Part shown: positions 8,304 to 18,200 of the stretch, piece by piece
Layout of the letters: each line of letters starts with the position of its first letter
Position numbering within the stretch: the stretch's first letter is position 1
From: Streptomyces finlayi
Lineage (GTDB): Bacteria > Actinomycetota > Actinomycetes > Streptomycetales > Streptomycetaceae
DNA length: 64,000 nucleotides
Assembly: GCF_014216315.1 (NCBI RefSeq)
Contig: NZ_CP045703.1
Span: 62,001-126,000 of the forward strand
Reading direction: 5' to 3'
Position numbers and translations under genes: made by a program
Notes under the pieces: model-generated
The model's database searches: none
Told to the model about the DNA's origin: nothing
The model's input: only the letters and a program-made list of their open reading frames with translations

Positions 8304-8768
8304 TCACGCCGCCGCCGACGGGGCGTTCCGCCGAGGCGGCGGGGGAGGCATGAGGTGCCGGCGGGCCACGGCCGCGAGCAGGCCGTAGGCGACGGCCACC
8401 AGCACGACCGTGATGATCCAGGTACGCGACCCGGTCGGATCGTAAACCCGCCCCGCGTTGCCCACGTCCACGGCCGGCGCGGTCCGTCCGGCCTCGAAGG
8501 TGTCCCGGTCACTGCCGTACAGCTTGACGTTCCCGAGCTCCACAGTGCCGTCGGCGGACCGGAACGTTCCCGACCACTCGCACGTGGTGTGCCCGGCGTG
8601 TCCGGCGCACACGAGACGGGCCGCGGTGAAGATGCCCCGCGGCCCGTCCGCGGTGGCGGCCCTGGCCGCGTTGCCCAAGTCCGGCACCGTCAGCCAGAAC
8701 AGCAGGACTCCGGCCAGCAGGAGTAGCAGGGACACGAACCCGGAGGGCTTTCTGCCGCTCCTCGCCAT
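8304..8768 (-). CDS. Small membrane protein with two predicted membrane segments
   Basis: 154 residues. One hydrophobic segment near the N-terminus (LLLLLAGVLLFWL, residues 14-30) and one near the C-terminus (WIITVVLVAVAYGLLAAVA) flank a roughly 80-residue domain with two cysteines (LVCAGHAGHTTCEW), probably extracytoplasmic and disulfide-bonded. This resembles generic DUF3592-like membrane proteins but I cannot assign a function. It starts 5 nt after the stop of the upstream membrane gene (8774-9337), so the two form one operon, convergent with the IS701-like gene. A degraded paralogue without the first membrane segment lies at 50175-50775 in module B. Confidence 0.75.
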   Translation of the reverse strand: MARSGRKPSGFVSLLLLLAGVLLFWLTVPDLGNAARAATADGPRGIFTAARLVCAGHAGHTTCEWSGTFRSADGTVELGNVKLYGSDRDTFEAGRTAPAVDVGNAGRVYDPTGSRTWIITVVLVAVAYGLLAAVARRHLMPPPPPRRNAPSAAA

Positions 8769-8773
8769 GGGAT

Positions 8774-9337
8774 TCAGTCCTTGGGAGCGCAGGCACACCG
8801 CGCGGCGGCGTTGTCCGGCCGGTTCGCGCGGGTGTGCAGATACATCGCCACCACCATGGGCACCGTCACCAGGGTGTTGTAGAACAGGTGCAGTTCCACG
8901 CGGGGCGCGATCAGCTGGATCAGGCTCGTCGGAGCGGCCTTGCCCAGCAGGTGGGCCCCGGCGAGCACCTGTGCCAGGAGCAGCAGGTGCTCCAGGTGAT
9001 GCCACACCTGGAGACCGAGGGACGTCTTCCACCAGGTGGCCGAACTGCCGGTGAAGCCCGGCCGCAGGAGGAACAGGAAGACCATCATCACCAGGGCGTA
9101 TCCGTAGTGCATCCACTCCGAGGTGACCAGCCACGGGAACGGCACCCCGAGCACGCCGCGCGCCTCCGGGATCGGCCAGCCCATGACGTAGATCTGGTAA
9201 GCCTGGACCAGGTGCTCCGCCCAGTGTGCGACGACGATGAACATGAACACGCGCAAGCCGAGTTGATGGTGACGGCTGTTGATGGAGTCGATCCCGCCTC
9301 GCAGTGCGGACGGTGACACTCCGGTACTGATGGCCAT
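8774..9337 (-). CDS. Integral membrane protein, unknown function
   Basis: 187 residues with about four hydrophobic helices: residues 30-50 (FMFIVVAHWAEHLVQAY), 78-95 (YALVMMVFLFLL), 115-130 (LEHLLLLAQVLAGAHLL) and 150-166 (NTLVTVPMVVAMYL). Several intramembrane His residues (VVAHWAEH, VWHHLEH, ELHLFYN) could bind a metal or haem, but this is conjecture. The ATG follows GGAGG by 7 nt. It is first gene of a two-gene operon with 8304-8768 and divergent from the HxlR regulator. It has no counterpart in module B, marking the edge of the block that is missing there. Confidence 0.75.
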   Translation of the reverse strand: MAISTGVSPSALRGGIDSINSRHHQLGLRVFMFIVVAHWAEHLVQAYQIYVMGWPIPEARGVLGVPFPWLVTSEWMHYGYALVMMVFLFLLRPGFTGSSATWWKTSLGLQVWHHLEHLLLLAQVLAGAHLLGKAAPTSLIQLIAPRVELHLFYNTLVTVPMVVAMYLHTRANRPDNAAARCACAPKD

Positions 9338-9485
9338 GCTTGGACCTCCACGGTCGGGGAACGAGGAGAACAGTGGCCCATCTCACCAGGCCCCCGCGCG
9401 CGCGGGCTTCTTCCGCCGTGCTCTCTTTCCGCCCCCGCGACCGCCTCCCAGGTCCTGTGATGCAACCCGGGCGGTACCGTCGGGC

Positions 9486-9929
9486 ATGCTGCCACGGACG
9501 TACGAAGGACAGGACTGCTCGCTGGCCCGTTCCCTGGAAGTCATCGGGGAGCGCTGGAACCTGCTGATCGTCCGCTCCGCCCTGCTGGGCGCAGGGCGCT
9601 ACGACGAATTCCTCCGTCAGATGCCGATCTCGCGCAATGTGCTCGCCGACCGGCTCGGCCGTCTCGTCGAGCTGGGTGTCATGAGACGGGTCGTGTACCA
9701 GGAGAAGCCGGTACGCCACGAATACCCGCTCACGCCCATGGGCCGCGAGCTCACCGTCGCCGTGGTCGCACTGATGCAGTGGGGTGACCGGAATCTTCCC
9801 GCCGAACTGGGACCGCCGAGGCAGGCGCGGCACGTCGGGTGCGACGGCGACGTACGCGTGCGCCTGGGCTGTTCCTCCTGCGGACGCGACATCCACGAGG
9901 AGGAGGTGGCCGTGCGTCGGGCGCGCTGA
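9486..9929 (+). CDS. HxlR-family winged-helix regulator with C-terminal zinc-ribbon-like tail
   Basis: 147 residues. The HxlR signature CSLARSLEVIGERWNLLIVR starts near residue 10, and the winged helix runs to RHEYPLTPMGREL near residue 85. The C-terminal 45 residues contain Cys-x8-Cys-x2-Cys (CDGDVRVRLGCSSC), seen in HxlR proteins that bind metal or sense thiol redox state. The start at ATG 9486 follows the divergent promoter region shared with the membrane protein at 9337; no strong Shine-Dalgarno is visible. It sits immediately upstream of the enediyne core operon, so it may control it, perhaps in response to reactive product or oxidant. Confidence 0.87.
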   Translation: MLPRTYEGQDCSLARSLEVIGERWNLLIVRSALLGAGRYDEFLRQMPISRNVLADRLGRLVELGVMRRVVYQEKPVRHEYPLTPMGRELTVAVVALMQWGDRNLPAELGPPRQARHVGCDGDVRVRLGCSSCGRDIHEEEVAVRRAR

Positions 9930-10111
9930 GTTCCCGGCCTGCGCCACCCGGTCCGAGCATCGCAAGCGATGAGTTGCGGGCGCGTTCATTTACTATCAAA
10001 CCCCTTGTGCCGCAAGGGTGTTGCGCATTTGCGAAGATGCCCTGATCTTTGCAGCGAGCCGACCATGAGGCCCTTCGCCACCCCCTCGGTGGCCGGTTGA
10101 AGGAGGCACGC

Positions 10112-11092
10112 GTGGCATCGGCGATGGGATCTCTGCGCAGACTTCTGATGGCTCCGTCCCTCCGTGACGTGAGCTTCGCGGGCCGCGGCTTCCCGGTGAC
10201 CGAGACCGCCGCGACCCGGCAGCTGGAGGCCATCCCCCAGACGGTGGTGACCGGTTTCGAGTGGGGTATCGAGTCGAGGAGTCTCTGGGAGACCGAACGC
10301 CGGCTCTCCCTGGTGGACCTGGAGCTGCGGGGCTTCGCCTACGAGGGCGCGACCATGGCCTCGGTGATCCGGGACTCGATGCCGGGCCGTGGCGGTCGCA
10401 CCGCTGAGCTGCTCCAGGGCGCCGGGCGCCGGCATATCTTCCTCAACTACATCGGCATCGGTTTCGCGATGGCCAAGCTGCCCAGGCCGCTGTGGAAGAA
10501 GGTCGTGCCCGAGCTGGACGGCGAGGACTTCTATCCGCCGATGACCTGGCTCGCGGTCGACGGCTACGGCTTCGACCGCGCCTACTTCGCCCCCGCGCGC
10601 TGGGTCGACGACCAGCGCCTGGACACTCCGTACGCCTGGGACGGCCACCCGGACTACTTCCAGCGGGCGGTGGACCAGGGCATCGGGCGCGCCCTGTGGT
10701 TCATCCACGGCGCGCGGGTGGAGGACGTCTGCGCCGCCGTCCGCAGGTTCGCCTCCGAGCGCCGGCCGGACCTGTGGGCGGGCGTCGGGCTCGCCGCCAC
10801 GTTCGCCGGCTGTTCCACAGCGGCCGAGCTGGACGCGCTGCGCGCCCGGTCCGGCGAACTGAGCGGGCACGTCGCCCAGGGCTCCGTGTTCGCCGCGAAG
10901 GCACGCCACTTCTCCGGGACCGTTCCCGAGCACACCCGGACCGCGCTGCACGCGCTGGCCGGAATCACGGTCGAGTCGGCTGCCGCACTCGCCGACGACG
11001 CCGCGCCGCCGGCAGGCGCGGCCGACGGTGTCCCCACCTATGAGATCTGGCGCCGGTCGGTGCGCGAAAAGCTGCCGGTGAATTCCCTCTAA
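10112..11092 (+). CDS. DUF1702-family enediyne core protein, UnbL-like, copy 1
   Basis: 326 residues of the DUF1702 family found beside enediyne PKS genes (UnbL). Conserved stretches shared with its neighbour are RGFAYEGA (about residue 75), YIGIGFAMAKLPR (about 120), DGYGFDRAYF (about 150) and DQGIGRALWF (about 190). The reaction is not established; these proteins are strictly co-conserved with the PKS and needed for enediyne assembly in studied clusters. The GTG at 10112 follows AAGGAGG with 5-nt spacing. It begins the core run: a 96-bp gap separates it from the second copy, after which every gene overlaps the next. Confidence 0.9.
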   Translation: MASAMGSLRRLLMAPSLRDVSFAGRGFPVTETAATRQLEAIPQTVVTGFEWGIESRSLWETERRLSLVDLELRGFAYEGATMASVIRDSMPGRGGRTAELLQGAGRRHIFLNYIGIGFAMAKLPRPLWKKVVPELDGEDFYPPMTWLAVDGYGFDRAYFAPARWVDDQRLDTPYAWDGHPDYFQRAVDQGIGRALWFIHGARVEDVCAAVRRFASERRPDLWAGVGLAATFAGCSTAAELDALRARSGELSGHVAQGSVFAAKARHFSGTVPEHTRTALHALAGITVESAAALADDAAPPAGAADGVPTYEIWRRSVREKLPVNSL

Positions 11093-11188
11093 GCATTTCT
11101 GAAGTAGACATTCGGTCACCCTAATTTAATATGTTCGGATTCAAAGAAAAGGAATCGCAGGCAAAGGAATCGAGGGGCGGTCTTCTAG

Positions 11189-12175
11189 GTGTCCATGTTG
11201 CGTGCGCTGAGGCGCCGAGTTCTCACTCCCAACGTCCGGGAAACGCTGTTGGAAACACGGGGATTCCACGTCAAGAATGCCGAGGCCAAGCACCAGCTGG
11301 AGACGGTCGGGACGAGCTTCCTCCAGGGGTACGCCTACGCGGTCGAGGCGCGTACGGCGGACCAGGCCGTCGACTGGCTGGAGACCGTTCCCCGGGCCTT
11401 TCGCGGCTTCGCCTACGAGGGCGCCGGCATGGGCGCGGTCATGCTCGACTCCCTCACCGGGGGCAGCAGGAGGCTGACCGGGATCCTGGAGGGCGAGGGG
11501 CGCCGCCACAACTACATGATCTACGTCGGCATCGGCTGGGCGATGGCACGACTGCCCAGGTTCCTGTGGCCCGACGTGACCGCGACCGACCCTGTGCTTC
11601 GCTGGCTGATCCTGGACGGATACGGCTTCCACCAGGCGTACTTCAAGACCGGCTCCTACGTCCGTGACCCCGCCGCCGAGCACCATTTCACCTGGAAGGG
11701 CGGCCCGGACGCCTACAGCGCCCGCGCCATCGACCAGGGCATCGGGCGGGCCATGTGGTTCGTCGGGGGCACCGACCCCGACGTCGTGGCCGACCTCATC
11801 GGCACGTTCCCCGAGCACCGCCACGGCGACCTGTACGCCGGTGCCGGACTCGCCTGCACCTACGCGGGAAGCGTCGACGAGGACGAGCTGCGGCGCTTCG
11901 CCAAGCACGCGGGCGACCACCTGCCCAGCCTCGTGCAGGGTTCCGCGTTCGCCTGCGAGGCCCGGGAACGGGCCGGCACGACGACCGCCCACACGCACCT
12001 GGCGGCCCGCGTCCTGTGCGGCGGCCGGACCCCCGCGGAAGCCTCGCAGGTGTGCACCGACGCGCGGCCCGCCACCTGCGACGGCGGGGAGATCCCGGCC
12101 TTCGAGGCCTGGAGGCGGCACATCGCCACCACCATCAGTTCCGTTCCGCACGAGCAGAAGGGCGCCGTCGCATGA
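11189..12175 (+). CDS. DUF1702-family enediyne core protein, UnbL-like, copy 2
   Basis: 328 residues, paralogous to the preceding gene: RGFAYEGAGMG, YVGIGWAMARLPR, DGYGFHQAYF and AIDQGIGRAMWF align one to one. Two DUF1702 genes in series suggest distinct subunits or sequential steps. A GTG at 11189 and an ATG at 11195 both precede the conserved region; the ribosome-binding site is weak (CTAGGTG). The stop overlaps the ATG of unbV in an ATGA arrangement, so expression of the two is coupled. Several cysteines near the C-terminus (CTYAGS, CEARER, CGGRTP, CTDARPATC) are not shared with copy 1. Confidence 0.9.
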   Translation: MSMLRALRRRVLTPNVRETLLETRGFHVKNAEAKHQLETVGTSFLQGYAYAVEARTADQAVDWLETVPRAFRGFAYEGAGMGAVMLDSLTGGSRRLTGILEGEGRRHNYMIYVGIGWAMARLPRFLWPDVTATDPVLRWLILDGYGFHQAYFKTGSYVRDPAAEHHFTWKGGPDAYSARAIDQGIGRAMWFVGGTDPDVVADLIGTFPEHRHGDLYAGAGLACTYAGSVDEDELRRFAKHAGDHLPSLVQGSAFACEARERAGTTTAHTHLAARVLCGGRTPAEASQVCTDARPATCDGGEIPAFEAWRRHIATTISSVPHEQKGAVA

Positions 12176-14100
12176 CACATCCAATTTCCTGGCTGCGGAA
12201 ACAGGCACCCGGGGTGATCGCACTCGTTCTCATGGTCGGCACCTTTTACGCGGTGAAACCGGCGGAGTCCAGCGCTTCCGAAAAAGCGGAGATGGCGGAG
12301 AGCTTCGATCTGAAGCCGATGGCGATATCCATGCCGGGCGGATACGAGAAACAGAGCGTCCGCAAGGTGAACAAGGCCTACAAGCACATCGAGGCGTGGA
12401 TCTCCTCGGTCGGCGCGGGCGTCGCCATGAACGACATCGACGGTGACGGCCTGCCCAACGACCTGTGCGTCACCGACCCGCAGATCGACCAGGTCGTCGT
12501 CACCCCCGCCCCGGTGCCCGGACGCGAGAGCACCTCGTACGCCCCGTTCGTCCTCGACCCGGCGCCGCTGCCCAAGAGCGACATCATGGCCCCGATCGGC
12601 TGTGTCCCCGGCGACTTCAACGAAGACGGGGCGATGGACCTGCTCGTCTACTACTGGGGCCGCACCCCGGTGATCTTCCAGGCGAAGAAGGAGCCCGGGA
12701 AGGACACGACGACCATGGACCCGAAGTGCTTCGAGCCCGTCGAACTCGTCTCCGGCAACGGCACCGACGCCTACACCGGCCCGCTGTGGAACTCCAACGC
12801 CGCGGCCGTCGCCGACTTCGACGGCGACGGGCACAACGACATCTACATCGGCAACTACTTCCCCGACAGCCCCGTCCTGGACGACACCGTGCACGGCGGC
12901 GTGACGATGAACGACTCGCTGTCCCACGCCCAGAACGGCGGCGGCGGCCACTTCTTCCGCTGGACACCCTCCGGCTACGAGCAGGTCAAGAACGTCCTGC
13001 CGAAGAACATCGACCAGGGCTGGACGCTGGCCGTCTCGGCCACCGACCTGGACGGCGACCAGCGCCCCGAGATGTACCTCGGGCACGACTTCGGGACCTC
13101 GGCCCTCCTGTACAACAGGTCGACCCCCGGCACGTTCAAGTTCAGCGAGGTCAAGGCCAGGCACACCGCGACCACGCCGAAGTCCAAGGAGATCGGCCGC
13201 AGCTCCTTCAAGGGCATGGGCGTCGACTTCGGCGACCTGGACAACGACGGCCTGTACGACGCCTTCGTCTCCAACATCACGACGTCCTTCGGCATCCAGG
13301 AGTCGAACTTCGCCTTCATCGGTACGGCCCGTGACAAGGCCGACCTGCGGGCCGAGTTCCGCGACGGCGTCGCCCCCTACAAGGACGAGAGCGCACCGCT
13401 CAACCTCGCCTGGTCCGGATGGGGCTGGGACGTGAAGATGGGCGACTTCAACAACGACGGGATCCAGGAGATCACCCAGGCAGTCGGCTTCGTCAAGGGC
13501 AAGCGCAACCGCTGGGCGCAGCTCCAGGAACTCGCCACAGCCAACGACGCGCTGGTCAAGCACCCCCGCTTCTGGCCCCGGGTGGAGGAGGGCGATGACC
13601 TCGCCGGCGACCAGCACCTGCGCTTCTTCGTCCAGGACAAGGACGGCGAGGCCTACAGCGACCTGTCCAAGCAGCTCGGTCTGGCCGTACCCGTGCCCAG
13701 CCGGGGCATCGCCACCGGTGACGCCGACGGCGACGGGCGCCTCGACATGGTCGTGGCACGTCAGTGGGAGGACCCCGTCTTCTACTGCAACATGAGCCAG
13801 GACACCGGCGGCTACCTCAACCTCAGTCTGACGGACGAGGCCGGTTCGCCCGTGATCGGCGCGCAGGTCACCGTGACCCTGTCCGACGGCAGTACCCGCC
13901 TCGGGCGTGTCGACGGCGGCAGCGGCCACTCCGGCAAGCGCAGCCAGGACGTGCACATCGGCCTCGGCCAGGAGGCCGAGGGCCCCATGCGGACCCGCCT
14001 GACATGGCGTGACCGTACCGGGCAGGTGCGCAGCAAGGACCTCCAGCTGACCCCCGGCCGGCACTCGCTGGAACTCGGCGCCGACGTGAAGGAGAAGTGA
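12172..14100 (+). CDS. unbV: UnbV-type enediyne core protein with FG-GAP/VCBS repeats
   Basis: 642 residues. An N-terminal hydrophobic segment (VIALVLMVGTFYAV, residues 14-27) looks like a signal anchor, so the rest is probably extracytoplasmic. Calcium-loop FG-GAP/VCBS-type repeats follow: DIDGDGLPND (about 85), DFNEDGAMDL (about 145), DFDGDGHNDI (about 215), DLDGDQRPEM (about 300), DLDNDGLYDA (about 360), DFNNDGIQEI (about 425) and DADGDGRLDM (about 520). A C-terminal ASPIC-like beta domain follows. This is the UnbV family of enediyne loci; its biochemical role is unknown. It starts with ATG overlapping the DUF1702 stop and ends overlapping unbU (GTGA). Confidence 0.92.
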   Translation: MTHPISWLRKQAPGVIALVLMVGTFYAVKPAESSASEKAEMAESFDLKPMAISMPGGYEKQSVRKVNKAYKHIEAWISSVGAGVAMNDIDGDGLPNDLCVTDPQIDQVVVTPAPVPGRESTSYAPFVLDPAPLPKSDIMAPIGCVPGDFNEDGAMDLLVYYWGRTPVIFQAKKEPGKDTTTMDPKCFEPVELVSGNGTDAYTGPLWNSNAAAVADFDGDGHNDIYIGNYFPDSPVLDDTVHGGVTMNDSLSHAQNGGGGHFFRWTPSGYEQVKNVLPKNIDQGWTLAVSATDLDGDQRPEMYLGHDFGTSALLYNRSTPGTFKFSEVKARHTATTPKSKEIGRSSFKGMGVDFGDLDNDGLYDAFVSNITTSFGIQESNFAFIGTARDKADLRAEFRDGVAPYKDESAPLNLAWSGWGWDVKMGDFNNDGIQEITQAVGFVKGKRNRWAQLQELATANDALVKHPRFWPRVEEGDDLAGDQHLRFFVQDKDGEAYSDLSKQLGLAVPVPSRGIATGDADGDGRLDMVVARQWEDPVFYCNMSQDTGGYLNLSLTDEAGSPVIGAQVTVTLSDGSTRLGRVDGGSGHSGKRSQDVHIGLGQEAEGPMRTRLTWRDRTGQVRSKDLQLTPGRHSLELGADVKEK

Positions 14101-15236
14101 CCGTGCCCGAAACCAAGACACTCACGGCCGCGCCCCGGCACGACGTGAAGGTCACCACAGCCCTCCGCCGGTTCGCGATCTCGATCTCGGTCCTCAACAT
14201 CGCCGGGTACACCTTCCTCGGCTTCGAGCAGCCCTGGCTGTGGCCGTTCATCGCGGTCCTCACCGCCTACGTGGTGGAGATCACGCTGGAGGCCGTCAGC
14301 GCCCGCGGCGAGAAGCGGGCCCCCCGCTACGCCGGCGGCGGGTTCAAGGGAATGGTCGAGTTCCTCTTCCCCGCGCACATCACCGGTCTCGCCGTGAACA
14401 TGTTGACCTACGTCAACGACCGCGTCTGGGTGATGATCTTCGGCGTCATCGTGGCCGTCGGCACCAAGTGGGTCCTGCGGGCCCCGCTCAAGGGGCGCAT
14501 GCGGCACTACATGAACCCGTCGAACTTCGGCATCGCGGTGATCCTGCTCCTCTTCCCCTGGGCCAGCATCGCACCGCCCTACCACTTCACCGAGTACCTG
14601 TACGGGCCCGCCGACTGGGTCCTCCCGGCGATCATCCTGACCCTGGGCACCATGCTGAACGCGAAGCTGACCGGCCGTATGTGGCTGATCATGGCCTGGC
14701 TCGTCGGCTTCGTCGTGCAGGCCGTCGTCCGAGGCCTGGTCATGGGGACCTCGATCCCCGCGGCGCTCGGCATGATGACCGGAGTGGCCTTCGTCCTCTT
14801 CACCAACTACATGGTCACCGACCCCGGCACCTCGCCCTCCAAGCGTTCCTCCCAGATCGCCTTCGGCGCCGGCGTCGCCGCGATGTACGGGGTGCTGACC
14901 GCTCTCGGCATCGCGTACGGCATCTTCTTCGCCACCGCTCTGGTGTGCCTGATCCGCGGCGGCTACCTGTGGGGCCTGCACTTCCTCTCCAAGCAGCGCG
15001 AGACCGTGGCACGGCAGGCGCTCCCGGTGGCCGCGTCCCCGGAGCACGGGAACGCTCCGGCCGAACAGTTCGCTCCAGCCCCGGAGCCGTCCGCCCCCGC
15101 GCCCGTACCGGCGGACGCCGCGCCGCGAACGGCGGCGGTCGTGCTCTCGGGCGATCCCTGCAAGGACGGCACCTGCTTCCACGGCAAGTGCGCGGCTGAT
15201 CGAGTGACGAAGAAAAAGGCGGCGGTGCCCGTATGA
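14097..15236 (+). CDS. unbU: UnbU-type enediyne core membrane protein, RnfD-like
   Basis: 379 residues. Eight to ten membrane helices occupy residues 25-300. The segment MNPSNFGIAVILLLFPWASIAPP and the following FTNYMVTDPGTSPSKR resemble the RnfD/NqrB family, whose membrane subunits carry flavin and quinone electron transfer. In enediyne loci this is UnbU and it always travels with unbV and the PKS. The C-terminal 70 residues are a proline/alanine-rich linker ending in a cysteine cluster, CKDGTCFHGKC, which could bind metal or form disulfides. GTG start overlaps the unbV stop; its stop overlaps the PKS ATG. Confidence 0.92.
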   Translation: MTVPETKTLTAAPRHDVKVTTALRRFAISISVLNIAGYTFLGFEQPWLWPFIAVLTAYVVEITLEAVSARGEKRAPRYAGGGFKGMVEFLFPAHITGLAVNMLTYVNDRVWVMIFGVIVAVGTKWVLRAPLKGRMRHYMNPSNFGIAVILLLFPWASIAPPYHFTEYLYGPADWVLPAIILTLGTMLNAKLTGRMWLIMAWLVGFVVQAVVRGLVMGTSIPAALGMMTGVAFVLFTNYMVTDPGTSPSKRSSQIAFGAGVAAMYGVLTALGIAYGIFFATALVCLIRGGYLWGLHFLSKQRETVARQALPVAASPEHGNAPAEQFAPAPEPSAPAPVPADAAPRTAAVVLSGDPCKDGTCFHGKCAADRVTKKKAAVPV

Positions 15237-18200
15237 GTCGAATAGCCATCGTCGGGCTCGCGTGCACGTACCCCGACGCCGCCACGCCCCGCGAACTCTG
15301 GGAGAACGCGGTCGCCGGGCGGCGCGCCTTCCGCCGACTGCCCGACGTCCGGATGCGCCTGGACGACTACTGGAACCCGGACCCCACGGTGCCCGACACC
15401 TTCTACGCCCGCAACGCCGCGGTCCTGGAGGGATGGGAGTTCGACCGTGTGGCCCACCGGATCGCCGGCAGCACCTACCGCTCCACGGACCTGACTCACT
15501 GGCTCGCCCTGGACACGGCGACCCGGGCCCTCGCGGACGCGGGCTTCCCCGACGGCCAGGGCCTGCCCGGGGAGCGCACCGGAGTCGTCATCGGCAACAC
15601 CCTGACCGGCGAGTTCTCCCGCGCCAACGGGATGCGCCTGCGATGGCCCTACGTACGCCGGGTGCTCGCCGACGCGCTCAAGGGGCAGGACTGGGACGAC
15701 GACCGCATCGGCACGTTCCTCCAGGGGGTGGAGGGCGCCTACAAGAAGCCGTTTCCCGCGGTCGACGAGGACACCCTCGCCGGTGGCCTGTCCAACACCA
15801 TCGCCGGGCGGATCTGCAACCACTTCGACCTGAACGGCGGGGGTTACACCGTCGACGGGGCGTGCTCCTCCTCGCTGCTGTCGATCACCACCGCGGCCAC
15901 CTCGCTGCAGGGCGGCGACCTCGATGTCGCCGTCGCCGGCGGCGTCGACCTGTCCATCGACCCCTTCGAGATCATCGGCTTCGCCAAGACCGGTGCGCTC
16001 GCCCGGAAGGAGATGCGGCTCTACGACCGCGGCTCCAACGGCTTCTGGCCGGGCGAGGGCTGCGGCATGGTCGTGCTGATGCGCGAGGAGGACGCGATCG
16101 CCGCGGGGCGCCGCGTCTACGCCTCCATCGCAGGCTGGGGCATCTCCTCCGACGGGCAGGGCGGCATCACTCGCCCCGAGGTGAGCGGGTATCAGCTCGC
16201 GCTGTCCCGTGCCTACGAGCGGGCGGGCTTCGGCATCGAGACCGTGCCGCTCTTCGAGGGCCACGGCACAGGCACCGCGGTCGGTGACGCCACCGAGCTC
16301 CAGGCCATCATGGGCGCGCGCACCCAGGCCGACCCGCGGGCTCCCAGCGCCGTCATCAGCTCCGTCAAGGGCATGATCGGCCACACCAAGGCGGCGGCGG
16401 GGGTGGCCGGACTGATCAAGGCGGTGATGGCCCTGGACTCCGCGGTGCTGCCACCCGCCATCGGTTGCGTGGACCCTCACGAACTGCTCACCACAGAGTC
16501 AGCAAACCTGCGGGTGCTGCGCAAGGCGGAGCGGTGGCCGAAGAACGCCCCGCTCCGCGCCGGGATCACCGCCATGGGGTTCGGCGGGATCAACACCCAT
16601 GTCGTTCTCGACAGGTCGGCCGCCTCCGGGCGCCGCCGGGGCGCGAGCCGTCGGGCCACTCTGCTGGCCAACTCCCTCCAGGACTCCGAACTGCTGCTCC
16701 TCGACGGGGAATCGCCCGCGGCGCTGGCCCAGCGGCTGACGCGGGTGGCCGACTTCGCCGCACAGGTCTCCTACGCACAGCTCGGCGACCTGGCCGTGAC
16801 CCTCCAGCGGGAACTGCGCGAGCTGCCCTACCGGGCCGCCGTCGTCGTCACCTCGCCCGAGGACGCGGAGCTCAGGCTGCGCAGTGCGGCCCGTACCGCC
16901 GGGACCCATACGCCCGGCGACGGCCCGGTCTTCTCCTCGGACGGCCGTACCTTCCTCGGCAGGGCCGTCGAGGCGGCCCGCATCGGCTTCCTCTTCCCGG
17001 GGCAGGGTTCCGGCACGTCCACCGCCGGTGGCGCGCTCGCCCGCCGCTTCACCGAGGCCGCCGACGTGTACGCGCGCGCCGGCCTGCCCACCGCCGGGGA
17101 CATGGTCGCCACCGACGTGGCGCAGCCGCGCATCGTCACCGGTTCGACGGCGGGTCTGCGCGTGCTGGACGCGCTGGGCGTCGAGGCCGACATCGCGCTC
17201 GGCCACAGCCTCGGCGAGCTCTCCGCCCTCCACTGGGCGGGCGCGATGGACTCCAGCACCCTGCTGGAGGCCGCACGCACCCGCGGGGCAGCCATGGCCG
17301 AGCACAGCGCCTCGGGCACGATGGCCTCGCTGACCGCCACCCCCGAGGAGGCCGGGGCCCTCGTCGAAGGGCTCCCCGTGGTGATCTCCGGGTACAACGG
17401 CCCCCGCCAGACGGTGATCGCCGGAACGGTCGAGGCCGTCGAGAGCGTGACCGGGCGGGCAGCGGCCGCGGGCATCGCCTTCACCCGCCTCGCCGTGTCC
17501 CACGCCTTCCACTCACCCCTCGTCGCTCCGGCCGCCGACTCCTTCGGCGACTGGCTCGCGGGAGCGCGACTGGGCGGGATGGAACGCCGCGTCGTCTCCA
17601 CCGTCACCGGCGCGGAACTGGAGAGCGACACCGACCTCGCCAAGCTCCTGCGACAGCAGATCACCGACCCGGTGCTGTTCACCCAGGCGGTCCGAGCGGC
17701 GGCGGCCGAGGTCGACCTGTTCGTCGAGGTCGGTCCCGGCCGTGTCCTCAGCACCCTGGCGGCGGGCGCCACCGAGAAACCCGCCATCGCGCTGAACACC
17801 GACGACGAGTCCCTGCGTGGTCTGCTCCAGGTCGTCGGAGCCGCCTACGTGATGGGTGCTCCGATCGTCCACGAGCGGCTCTTCAACGACCGGCTGACGC
17901 GGCCGTTGGAGGTGGGGGCCGAGTTCCGCTTCCTGGCCAGCCCCTGCGAACAGGCACCCGAGCTGACGCTTCCCGCCGCGCTCGTCCAGGAGCCCGACGC
18001 CGTAACGGCCGCGGACGCCGGCAGTTCGGCGGGGGAGTCGGCGTTCGACGTACTGCGCGCCCTGGTCGCCGAACGCGCGGAGCTTCCGCTCGAGCTGATC
18101 GACGAGAGCAAAAGTCTCCTCGACGACCTGCACATGAGTTCGATCACGGTCGGCCAGATCGTCAACCAGGCCGCCCTCCAGCTCGGTCTCGCCGCCTCTC

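Noticed and set aside
11860..14121. Minus-strand open frame of about 750 codons opposite unbV
   Set aside because: Composition is that of an antisense shadow, and unbV has proper overlaps, motifs and length.
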